DNA from: FEN-1219 sp035644475
GTDB lineage: Bacteria > Pseudomonadota > Gammaproteobacteria > Steroidobacterales > Rariloculaceae
Direction: 5' to 3'
Length of the DNA stretch: 8,894 nucleotides
NCBI GenBank assembly: GCA_035644475.1
Contig: DASQOL010000134.1
Location: 1-8,894 of the forward strand
A model generated the notes under the pieces. The model saw only the letters and a program-made list of their open reading frames with translations, made no database searches and was not told the origin of the DNA. Numbering within the stretch: position 1 is the stretch's first letter; each line of letters opens with the position of its first letter. The position numbers were made by a program, and so were the translations under genes. Positions 1-5,329 of this stretch are shown piece by piece.

Positions 1-1
1 G

Positions 2-1195
2 AGCCCGATCGGCTTGGGGCACGTGCAGCGCGACCTCGCGATCGCGCGCGAGCTCCGCAAGCTCGAGCCCGACCTGCAAATCGACTGGTTCACCGTCGAC
101 CCGGCCACGCGCTACCTCGAGCGCGAAGGCGAGCGCGTGCATCCGATCTGCAGCCGGCTCGCGAACGAGAGCAAGCATTTCGAGCACGTGGCCGGCGAGC
201 ACGATCTCTCCGCGTTCTTCGCGCTGCGCACCATGGACGAGATCATGATCGACAACTTCATGACGTTCTCGGACCTCATGGACGCCGAGCACTACGACCT
301 CGTGATCGGCGATGAGGCGTGGGAAGTGGACTACTACTACCACGAGAATCCCGAGCTCAAGCGCCAGCCGTTCGTGTTCTTGACCGACTTCGTCGGCTGC
401 GTGCCGATGGACGGCGACGAGCGCGAGGCGCACCTCTGCGCCGACCGCAACGCCGACGACATCGAGCACGTGGCGCGTTTCCCGTACGTGCGCGACGCGG
501 CGATCTTCGTCGGCAACCCGCCGGACGTGACCGAGCAGACGTTCGGTCCCGGCCTGCCGCGGATTCGCGACTGGACGGACCGGAACTTCGCGTACACCGG
601 CTACGCGCTGCCGTTCGATCCGCGGGCTTTCGCCGACACCGACAAGCTGCGCGCGCGGTTGGGCTACGGCCGCGACGAGCGCATCGCGATCGCGGCCGTC
701 GGCGGCACGTCGGTCGGCAAGCATCTGCTGACGAAGATCGCGCAGGCCCTGCCGCACATGCGGCGCGAGGTGCCGGATCTCCGGATGATCATGGTCACGG
801 GGCCGCGCATCAAACCCGAATCCCTGCCGCGCGTCGAAGGTCTCGAGATCCGGCCGTACGTGCACAACCTGTTCGAGCACCTCGCGTGCGCCGACGTGGC
901 GCTCGTGCAGGGCGGCTTGAGCACGTGCATGGAGCTCGTCGCGACACGCCGGCCGTTCGTGAGCTTTCCGCTGCAGCGGCATTTCGAGCAGTGCGTGCAC
1001 GTACGGCGGCGGCTGTCGAACTACGGCGCCGATCGCGCCGTGAGCTACGCGGCGCTCGCGCCCGAGCAGCTCGCGGAACAGACGCTGCAAGCGCTGCACA
1101 CACCCGTCATGTACAAGCCCGTCGAGACCGACGGCGCCGCGCGCGCCGCGCGGCGCATCGCCGAGGTGCTCGACAACCGCTGGTGGGTCAAGTAA
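2..1195 (+). CDS. GT-B fold glycosyltransferase, 5' end cut by window edge
   Basis: The reading frame is open from the first base of the window. It enters with S-P-I-G-L-G-H-V-Q-R, the glycine-rich GxGH loop that opens the N-terminal Rossmann domain of MurG/UGT-like GT-B transferases, so probably only about ten residues are missing. A TTG at position 14 is internal to this loop and is not a believable start. The visible 397 residues end with a C-terminal donor-binding half. There the motif Q-G-G-L-S-T-C-M-E-L (bases about 908-937) is followed by R-R-P-F-V-S-F-P-L and H-F-E-Q, as in the nucleotide-sugar-binding region of the GT28 C-terminal/MGT group. Known for the group: transfer of a sugar from a nucleotide donor to a lipid, polyketide or other acceptor. 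The actual donor and acceptor cannot be read here. The protein has no signal peptide or membrane helix in view, so it is probably cytosolic or peripheral. It is followed 31 bp later by the MddA-like gene on the same strand, possibly as an operon. Confidence 0.85.
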   Translation, partial: SPIGLGHVQRDLAIARELRKLEPDLQIDWFTVDPATRYLEREGERVHPICSRLANESKHFEHVAGEHDLSAFFALRTMDEIMIDNFMTFSDLMDAEHYDLVIGDEAWEVDYYYHENPELKRQPFVFLTDFVGCVPMDGDEREAHLCADRNADDIEHVARFPYVRDAAIFVGNPPDVTEQTFGPGLPRIRDWTDRNFAYTGYALPFDPRAFADTDKLRARLGYGRDERIAIAAVGGTSVGKHLLTKIAQALPHMRREVPDLRMIMVTGPRIKPESLPRVEGLEIRPYVHNLFEHLACADVALVQGGLSTCMELVATRRPFVSFPLQRHFEQCVHVRRRLSNYGADRAVSYAALAPEQLAEQTLQALHTPVMYKPVETDGAARAARRIAEVLDNRWWVK

Positions 1196-1213
1196 TCGCA
1201 ACCGAACTTTGAG

Positions 1214-1219
1214 AAGGAG
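1214..1219 (+). promoter_or_regulatory. Shine-Dalgarno site fixing the start of the MddA-like gene
   Basis: AAGGAG lies 7 bases before the ATG at 1227. The frame is also open from a TTG at 1209, but that codon lies before the Shine-Dalgarno sequence and would translate through it. The ATG at 1227 is therefore the start. Confidence 0.85.
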
Positions 1220-1226
1220 AACGGAG

Positions 1227-2024
1227 ATGAATAGTCTATTCGTGCGGCTACTGGGGCTCGCTTACGGCGTGATCGTGTATTGCTTCTTCCTCGCAACGTT
1301 GCTCTACGCGATGGGGTTCGTGGGCAGCCTGTTCGTGCCGAAGGGCATCGACGGCGGCGTTGCCGGCCCGGTGATCGTCGCGGTGCTCGTGAACGTCGCG
1401 CTGCTCGGTCTGTTCGCGGTGCAGCACAGCGTGATGGCGCGGCCCGGATTCAAGCGCCGGTGGACGAAGATCGTGCCGAAGCCCGTCGAGCGCAGCACGT
1501 TCGTGCTGTTCGCGAGCGCGGTGCTCGCGCTCTTGACGTGGCAGTGGCGGCCGATCACTGCGGTGGTCTGGACAGTGACCGACCCGGTGGCCGTCGGCGT
1601 GCTCTGGGTGGTCTTCTGGCTCGGCTGGGGAACGTTGCTGCTCGCCACGTTCCTCATCAATCACTTCGAGCTGTTCGGGCTCGCGCAGGTGTGGCGGTTC
1701 TTCCGCCGCGTGCAGCCCGCGCCGCAGGCGTTTCGCACGCCGGGCCTCTATCGCTGGGTGCGGCATCCGATCTATCTCGGCTTCTTGCTCGCGTTCTGGG
1801 CGACGCCGCGGATGACCGTGGGTCATCTCTTGTTCGCGCTCGCGACCACGGGCTACATCCTGATCGGCATCTGGTTCGAGGAGCGCGACCTCATGGTCGA
1901 GTTCGGAGAGCAGTATCGCCGCTACCGCGCGTCGGCGGGCATGCTCGTACCGCGGCTCGGCCGTCGCGAGCGGCCGCAGCCCAGCGCGTCAGCGGGCAGG
2001 GCCTCAGACACGCGCAGTGTCTGA
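1227..2024 (+). CDS. mddA: MddA-like methanethiol S-methyltransferase (NnrU/ICMT-type membrane methyltransferase)
   Basis: This is a 265-residue integral membrane protein with hydrophobic segments near residues 8-34, 45-66, 90-106, 122-144 and 183-215. The C-terminal half carries the SAM-binding signature of the isoprenylcysteine carboxyl methyltransferase superfamily: N-H-F-E-L-F-G-L (145-152), R-H-P-I-Y-L-G-F (179-186) and E-E-R-D-L (218-222). The wording around these motifs (W-A-T-P-R-M-T-V-G-H at 191-200, then an F-G-E-Q-Y-R-R-Y-R run) matches my recollection of MddA, which methylates methanethiol with SAM to give dimethyl sulfide. The assignment rests on that family resemblance. A general NnrU/ICMT-like role with another thiol substrate remains possible. 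No methionine gamma-lyase or other methanethiol source lies in the window. The last 20 or so residues are a polar, low-complexity tail, and the stop codon lies inside an 8-bp inverted repeat. The gene probably shares transcription with the upstream glycosyltransferase and converges on the decarboxylase-like gene 33 bp beyond. Confidence 0.78.
   Translation: MNSLFVRLLGLAYGVIVYCFFLATLLYAMGFVGSLFVPKGIDGGVAGPVIVAVLVNVALLGLFAVQHSVMARPGFKRRWTKIVPKPVERSTFVLFASAVLALLTWQWRPITAVVWTVTDPVAVGVLWVVFWLGWGTLLLATFLINHFELFGLAQVWRFFRRVQPAPQAFRTPGLYRWVRHPIYLGFLLAFWATPRMTVGHLLFALATTGYILIGIWFEERDLMVEFGEQYRRYRASAGMLVPRLGRRERPQPSASAGRASDTRSV
2004..2024. terminator. Stem-loop at the convergent gene junction (possible bidirectional terminator or REP-like palindrome)
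   Basis: TCAGACAC (2004-2011) and GTGTCTGA (2017-2024) are perfect 8-bp inverted repeats around a 5-base loop, and the second arm contains the mddA-like stop codon. The position between two convergent genes suits a terminator for both. There is no T-tract on either side, so intrinsic termination is uncertain. The second arm also forms the 11-bp palindrome GTGTC-T-GACAC at 2017-2027, which could instead be a dispersed palindromic repeat or a protein site. Confidence 0.45.
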
Positions 2025-2057
2025 CACCGCAGGGAAACGAGTGGTGCGGTGTGCGGG

Positions 2058-2855
2058 CTAGGCTTCGCGCGACAGTAACTTGCCGTAGCCCGGCGCCGCG
2101 CCGCTCAAACCTACGAGCTTTGCGCCGGCCCACAGGCCGTGCGGCATGCTCGAGATCACGGGAACGCCGGTGCGCCCCTCGAGCGGCGCGATGAGCTCGA
2201 GCGTGCGGAAGCCGCCGCACGACACGAGCAGCGCGTCGGCGCCTCTGGCGGACTTGCCCACGCGCGCGCCGAACTCGAGCAGATCGTTCTGCGTGACCTT
2301 GTCGACGTCCGCGATCGCTTCGATGCCCATCCCGGTCACGACGACCGGCTCGAGGCCGTGCTCGATCAGGAACGCGCGCAGCCGGTCGTTGACCACGTCG
2401 TTGTAGGCGGTGGCGACGGCGACGCGCTTCGCGCCGACCGCCTTCAGGCCGTCGATCACGCCGTTGCTCATCGTCGTGGCCGGCAGTCCCGAGGCGTCGA
2501 TTACCGCCTGGCGGAGCTTCTGGTTGAACGCTTCGCCGTTGTAGAACGTGAGCGACGTGCCGGTGAGCTCGATCGCCTCGGCGCCCGCTGCCTTGAGCTT
2601 TTGCGCGGCGGCCGGGATCCGCGGGATCACGGAGTCGAATCCTTCCGGCGTCATCTGCTCCACGCCCAAGCCGGTCACGACGAACTTGAGCCGCTCGCCG
2701 TACATCGCGACGCCCTCCTCGGGCACTCCGCGGTTCGCGGGCGGGAAGATCAACCCCAGCACCGGCACGCGGTCGGCGGCGGCAGCAATACCGAATCGAG
2801 CGGCCGCGACGGCGGCGGCGCTACCCGCGAGAAAGTCCCGGCGTCTTGTGTTCAT
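2058..2855 (-). CDS. Tat-exported arylmalonate decarboxylase-like protein (Asp/Glu racemase superfamily)
   Basis: The protein has 265 residues. It starts M-N-T-R-R-R-D-F-L followed by an Ala-rich stretch ending A-A-A-A-D near residue 28, a twin-arginine signal peptide by pattern. The mature part follows Bordetella arylmalonate decarboxylase (AMDase) closely as I recall it: a PPA loop (38-40), G-T-S-L-T-F-Y (99-105), V-A-V-A-T-A-Y (145-151), S-C-G-G (212-215) and a terminal P-G-Y-G-K-L. The counterparts of the AMDase catalytic Cys188, the oxyanion-hole Thr75/Ser76 and Tyr126 are Cys213, Thr100/Ser101 and Tyr151. The first Cys of two-cysteine racemases and maleate isomerases is replaced by Gly99, as in AMDase, which argues for cofactor-free decarboxylation rather than racemisation. 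The substrate is unknown. The start is chosen because a GGGGGAA Shine-Dalgarno sequence (2862-2868, read on this strand) lies 6 bases before it; the frame stays open further upstream without a better start. The gene diverges from padR. Confidence 0.85.
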   Translation of the reverse strand: MNTRRRDFLAGSAAAVAAARFGIAAAADRVPVLGLIFPPANRGVPEEGVAMYGERLKFVVTGLGVEQMTPEGFDSVIPRIPAAAQKLKAAGAEAIELTGTSLTFYNGEAFNQKLRQAVIDASGLPATTMSNGVIDGLKAVGAKRVAVATAYNDVVNDRLRAFLIEHGLEPVVVTGMGIEAIADVDKVTQNDLLEFGARVGKSARGADALLVSCGGFRTLELIAPLEGRTGVPVISSMPHGLWAGAKLVGLSGAAPGYGKLLSREA

Positions 2856-2891
2856 CGCATCTTCCCCCTGCCCGTCGAGCCCAGCCGAACG

Positions 2892-2897
2892 ATCATA
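2892..2897 (-). promoter_or_regulatory. Possible -10 element for the decarboxylase-like gene
   Basis: On the minus strand this reads TATGAT, five of six matches to the sigma70 -10 consensus, and would give a leader of about 30 bases before the ATG at 2855. The hexamer 17 bases upstream (TCGGCG) is a poor -35, so the call is tentative. Confidence 0.35.
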
Positions 2898-2953
2898 CCG
2901 AAGCGGTGAGCCCGCGCCGAGACTGTTGGGGGGCTTTTGGGGGCTTCGGCGGC

Positions 2954-2982
2954 TTGACGTACTGTGTGACACTATGTACTGT
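2954..2982 (+). promoter_or_regulatory. sigma70-like promoter of the padR-HAAS unit
   Basis: TTGACG (2954-2959, five of six matches to the -35 consensus) and TACTGT (2977-2982, matching the three most conserved -10 positions) are separated by exactly 17 bases. Transcription would begin near 2989, shortly before the AGG-type ribosome binding site at 2998-3003 and the padR ATG at 3007. Confidence 0.6.
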
Positions 2983-2989
2983 GTGACAC
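2959..2989 (+). promoter_or_regulatory. Tandem 14-bp direct repeats over the padR promoter (probable PadR operator)
   Basis: The sequence GTACTGTGTGACAC occurs twice without mismatch, at 2959-2972 and 2976-2989, with a 17-bp period. Each copy contains the small palindrome GTGT-G-ACAC. The first copy fills the promoter spacer and the second covers the -10 hexamer, the expected place for autorepression by the PadR protein encoded 18 bp further on. PadR proteins commonly repress their own promoters by binding dyad sites; that this protein binds here is inference. Confidence 0.6.
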
Positions 2990-3006
2990 CTTGTGATAGG
3001 TGACGC

Positions 3007-3342
3007 ATGGTAGCCATTCGCGACAGCAACGCCCAGAAGCTCGAGACCGAGCTGCGCCGCGGCGTGCTCGTGCTAGCCGTCCTCTCGCGGCTGCGCACCG
3101 CGCAATACGGTTACTCGTTGCGCCAAGCGCTCGCCGAAGAGGGCATGCCGATCGAGGAAGGCACGCTCTATCCGCTGCTGCGGCGGCTCGAGGAGCAGGG
3201 GCTGCTCGCGAGCGACTGGCGGATCGAGGAAGGCCCGCCGCGCCGCTACTACAAGTTGAACGCGAAGGGTGCGCGGCTCTACGACGAGCTCACGACGAAC
3301 TGGCGCGGACTGGTCAAGACGATGGACAGGCTGTTGGACTAG
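3007..3342 (+). CDS. PadR-family transcriptional regulator
   Basis: The product is a 111-residue winged-helix protein of the short PadR type. The N-terminal E-L-R-R-G-V-L-V-L-A-V-L-S, the Y-G-Y-S-L-R motif (34-39), the signature E-G-T-L-Y-P-L-L-R-R-L-E (51-62) containing the recognition helix, the R-R-Y-Y-K-L wing (79-84) and a C-terminal dimerisation helix (about 85-111) all fit the family. It probably acts as a dimeric repressor in the cytoplasm, and the ligand is unknown. The start at 3007 follows AGGTGA at 2998-3003. Its stop codon (3340-3342) overlaps the Shine-Dalgarno sequence of the next gene (AGGAG, 3341-3345), so the two are translationally close and surely co-transcribed. The promoter carries exact tandem repeats that are the natural operator candidate. 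Confidence 0.93.
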   Translation: MVAIRDSNAQKLETELRRGVLVLAVLSRLRTAQYGYSLRQALAEEGMPIEEGTLYPLLRRLEEQGLLASDWRIEEGPPRRYYKLNAKGARLYDELTTNWRGLVKTMDRLLD

Positions 3343-3351
3343 GAGAACGAG

Positions 3352-4308
3352 ATGCAAGCCCAAGAACTCATCGAGAGCTACGTGGACGACGTAGCGCGGC
3401 GCCTGCCGCGCAAGGTGCGCAACGACGTAGGTCTAGAGCTGCGGGCGCTCCTCGGCGATCAGTTGAAGGCTGCGGCCGCAGAAGCGGGGTGCCAACCCGA
3501 CGAACGGATGGCGATCGACTTGGTGCATCGCTTCGGCCGGCCCGACGACGTGGTGTCGAGCTACCGGGAGCGCGGCTTCAACCTGATCGAGCCGGGGGAC
3601 GCGCCGCTGTTCGTGAAGCTCGCGACGATTTGCGTCGGGCTGCAATGGGCGCTCACCCTGCCGGCCGTATTCGCCGGGACGAGCACATTCAGCGCGTGGT
3701 GGGTCAGCTGGGGCTTCGGCGCGCTCGCTTGGCCCGGGGCGCTGGTGCTCTGGTTTGCCGCCGCGGCGTGGGTCCGTCGCGTGTCTCCCGTGGACCCGGA
3801 CACTCGGCGACGTCCGTGGACGCACTGGATCTTCTGGCTGCCGATGTCCGAGGACTGGCAGCCGACGCTCGTGCGCCGACCCGGTGCCCGCGAGGTCAAG
3901 CTGCAGATCGCGTTGGCCGCGCTCGCCACGGGTTTCTTCGCGGCCCCGGCGTGGTTCCTCGATCTTTTCGTCGCCGATGCTTCTTGGGCGCGGTACGACG
4001 GCGACTTCGGCCGGTGGTTGCTCGCGCCGTTGATCGGGTTGATGGTCGCACGGCTCGCACTCTTCGTCGCGATTACCGCCGATCCGCGCCGGCGCGCGCC
4101 CACCGAGAAGCTGCGCTTCGGCCTGTGGGCCGCGCTCGTGGGATTGCTCTATTGGTCCGCGTTCTCGTGGACCATCTTCGCGGCGCCGGCTGTCGACGCG
4201 CCGTTCAAGGCATGGCTGAGCGTCTTCCTGCTCGTGAACACGCTCCAGATCGTTGCGTGGCTCCGGCGCGCGCGGACGCGCGTCCGCGCGCCGGCGAGCC
4301 GAGCCTGA
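3352..4308 (+). CDS. HAAS-like domain membrane protein, partner of PadR
   Basis: The product has 318 residues. Residues 1-75 form a soluble helical domain beginning I-E-S-Y-V-D-D-V-A-R-R-L-P, followed by an E-L-R-A-L-L helix and an R-F-G-R-P-D-D-V-V-S-S-Y-R end. This resembles the HAAS/DUF1700-type domain that is repeatedly encoded beside PadR regulators. About six membrane helices follow (near 86-108, 114-140, 184-205, 221-241, 257-279 and 285-304), and the protein ends in an Arg-rich cytoplasmic tail. The soluble domain should face the cytoplasm. Family knowledge suggests a signalling or stress-sensing membrane partner controlled by, or feeding back on, PadR; no enzymatic motif is visible. 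The ATG is placed 6 bases after AGGAG and 9 bases after the padR stop. The 3' end of the gene includes a long perfect palindrome. Confidence 0.75.
   Translation: MQAQELIESYVDDVARRLPRKVRNDVGLELRALLGDQLKAAAAEAGCQPDERMAIDLVHRFGRPDDVVSSYRERGFNLIEPGDAPLFVKLATICVGLQWALTLPAVFAGTSTFSAWWVSWGFGALAWPGALVLWFAAAAWVRRVSPVDPDTRRRPWTHWIFWLPMSEDWQPTLVRRPGAREVKLQIALAALATGFFAAPAWFLDLFVADASWARYDGDFGRWLLAPLIGLMVARLALFVAITADPRRRAPTEKLRFGLWAALVGLLYWSAFSWTIFAAPAVDAPFKAWLSVFLLVNTLQIVAWLRRARTRVRAPASRA
4268..4291. repeat. 24-bp perfect GC palindrome inside the 3' end of the HAAS-like gene
   Basis: Positions 4268-4291 are self-complementary, with 12-bp arms meeting at 4279/4280 (core GGACGC-GCGTCC). The palindrome extends on both sides with CCGG arms if a two-base bulge is allowed. 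It codes for the Arg-rich C-terminal tail, so it may be a by-product of Arg codons, but it could form a strong stem shortly before the stop codon. Confidence 0.5.
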
Positions 4309-4320
4309 ATCGTCGAGAGT

Positions 4321-4362
4321 GCCGGCGCGCACGTGCTCACGCACGCGCCTAACCGCGCCGGC
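4321..4362. terminator. GC-rich stem-loop between convergent genes (possible terminator)
   Basis: GCCGGCGCG (4321-4329) and CGCGCCGGC (4354-4362) are perfect 9-bp inverted repeats around a 24-base loop. They lie 12 bases after the HAAS-like stop and 18 bases from the end of the opposing GRDP-like gene. There is no T-run, so termination would depend on the stem or on Rho. The location is the main support. Confidence 0.4.
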
Positions 4363-4380
4363 CCGGCTGAGCGTCGGCGC

Positions 4381-4445
4381 TTAGCTCCCGCCCCCGCAGC
4401 CCCCGCCACCGCAGCCTCCGCCGCCGCAGCCGCTACTGCCGCAGC
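4381..4445 (-). repeat. 15-bp-period repeat coding Gly-Gly-Gly-Gly-Cys units
   Basis: On the coding strand the 3' end of the GRDP-like gene repeats a GGC/GGT-rich unit ending in a TGC codon about every 15 bp, giving the peptide pattern G-C-G-G-G-G-C-G-G-G-G-C. The copies differ at third positions, so the protein pattern is kept by selection or arose from an older expansion. Such a tract can change length by replication slippage. Confidence 0.7.
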
Positions 4446-5235
4446 CGTTGGCGCCGCCGCAGTCGCCGCCGCCTGCGTGCCCGCCGCTACCGTCCGGGCA
4501 ATGATTCCCCGTGGCGCTCCCGCCCGCGCCGACCACGGCCGCATCCGCGTGGCCTCGGCGGCGCTTGCGCGGAGCCTGACGCTTACCGCGCGCAGCCACT
4601 CGCACGAGCGCGATCACGAGCGCGACGAACATGACGAGCAGCAACAGGGCTCCGGCCGCCGACGACGGCGTCTTGGGCTCGCCTTGCGCGAACGCGCGCG
4701 CCATCGCGAGCACTCCGCCGCCGAGCAGCACGCCGAGCGCGCCGCGGCGCAGCAGCGCCCGGTCGAACGTCACGACGTCCCGGCGATTGACGCGCACGAA
4801 GTCGTTGCGCGGGTCGAACCGTTCGCGCGCGGCAGGCCAGACTTCTTCGGGCGGTCCGCCGAAGTAGCGGCGATAGGAAGCGAGCGTGTCTTCGTACCAC
4901 TCGTGGTACTTGCGGCCTTCCGCGGCCCCGCCCTGCGTCGGCCCGTGATGCAACGACGTCTCGAGCGTGTCGCGGCACAGCGTGTCCCAGTAGTGCCGCG
5001 AGTACAGCATGTGCAGGTGCCAGACCTGATCCACCTCTTCGGAGGGCGTCACCGGGTGCCCCGCGTGGACCGCGAGAAAGCAGAACTTGCGGTACTCCTC
5101 CATCGCCCGGTCGGCGAAGCGCGCCGACCAGCCGTTCTCGCGCGCGAGCCGCTCGGAGAACGGCAGCGCCGTGTCGGAAGCGTCCAGCTCCAGATTCAGG
5201 AGCCGCTGCCATGTCGTGAGCTCTTGTATGTTCAT
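4381..5235 (-). CDS. GRDP-like membrane protein with Cys/Gly-repeat tail
   Basis: The product has 284 residues in three parts. Residues 1-135 resemble the GRDP-like domain (glycine-rich domain-containing protein family): an E-E-Y-R-K-F helix (46-51), the signature D-Q-V-W-H-L-H-M-L-Y-S-R-H-Y-W (69-83) and an H-H-G-P-T-Q-G-G loop (96-103), ending in Y-R-R-Y-F-G-G-P-P-E-E-V-W-P. Residues 163-181 are mildly hydrophobic and 191-213 form a clear membrane helix followed by a basic K/R cluster. The tail (about 235-284) is nearly all Gly with Cys at roughly five-residue spacing (six Cys from residue 246 to the end), encoded by near-15-bp DNA repeats. The molecular function of the family is unknown to me. 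The His-rich signature and Cys tail invite a metal- or redox-related idea, which is inference only. The start at 5235 has a GAGGA site (5241-5245 on this strand) 5 bases before it. The gene diverges from a winged-helix regulator across a palindromic operator. Confidence 0.75.
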   Translation of the reverse strand: MNIQELTTWQRLLNLELDASDTALPFSERLARENGWSARFADRAMEEYRKFCFLAVHAGHPVTPSEEVDQVWHLHMLYSRHYWDTLCRDTLETSLHHGPTQGGAAEGRKYHEWYEDTLASYRRYFGGPPEEVWPAARERFDPRNDFVRVNRRDVVTFDRALLRRGALGVLLGGGVLAMARAFAQGEPKTPSSAAGALLLLVMFVALVIALVRVAARGKRQAPRKRRRGHADAAVVGAGGSATGNHCPDGSGGHAGGGDCGGANGCGSSGCGGGGCGGGGCGGGS

Positions 5236-5271
5236 GTTGTTCCTCACTACTTCGTTATGTGCCACTTTATA

Positions 5272-5303
5272 CAGGACAAATAATACACGTATTGTGTGTC
5301 CTG
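5272..5303. promoter_or_regulatory. 32-bp imperfect palindrome, probable operator of the divergent promoters
   Basis: The left arm CAGGACAAATAATAC (5272-5286) and right arm GTATTGTGTGTCCTG (5289-5303) are complementary at 13 of 15 positions around a two-base centre. The element sits in an AT-rich spacer between the GRDP-like gene and the winged-helix gene. It contains the predicted -10 of the minus-strand promoter and the -35 region of the plus-strand one. Its length and symmetry fit a dimeric winged-helix repressor. The regulator encoded 27 bp away is the obvious candidate, by inference. Confidence 0.7.
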
Positions 5304-5308
5304 CACAA
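5280..5308 (-). promoter_or_regulatory. sigma70-like promoter for the GRDP-like gene
   Basis: Read on the minus strand, TTGTGC (5303-5308) and TATTAT (5280-5285, five of six matches to the -10 consensus) are spaced by exactly 17 bases. The transcript would have a leader of roughly 38 bases before the ATG at 5235. The -10 lies wholly inside the palindrome. A TATAAA also occurs just downstream (5268-5273) but lacks a good -35. Confidence 0.5.
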
Positions 5309-5321
5309 GAAGTCGTATCAT
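5292..5321 (+). promoter_or_regulatory. sigma70-like promoter for the winged-helix gene, possibly giving a leaderless transcript
   Basis: TATCAT (5316-5321) matches five of six -10 positions and TTGTGT (5292-5297) matches the first three bases of the -35, with an 18-base spacer. Transcription would begin about 5328-5330, which is at the ATG itself. No convincing Shine-Dalgarno sequence precedes the ATG, consistent with leaderless initiation. Confidence 0.45.
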
Positions 5322-5329
5322 GCGAGCGT

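Noticed and set aside
1280..2194. A long plus-strand open frame over the MddA-like gene
   Set aside because: Out of frame with the motif-bearing methyltransferase, Arg/Ala-rich, with no ribosome binding site and running into the opposing gene.
2925..2947. G-runs (GGGGGG and GGGGG around a CTTTT spacer) as a G-quadruplex
   Set aside because: Only two long G-runs are present close together, and a standard intramolecular quadruplex needs four.
2856..3098. Upstream extension of the decarboxylase-like frame
   Set aside because: The frame is open to 3098, but the Tat signal with its Shine-Dalgarno sequence begins at 2855, and the extension would overlap the padR promoter and gene start.
3000..4352. 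A 450-codon plus-strand open frame across the padR and HAAS-like genes
   Set aside because: It is a shifted-frame shadow: the translation is Arg/Ala-rich without family motifs, whereas the overlapping frames encode recognisable PadR and membrane proteins with good ribosome binding sites.
4381..4500. Short-period repeats as a possible CRISPR or satellite array
   Set aside because: The 15-bp period is coding, in frame with the Gly/Cys tail, and has no unique spacers.
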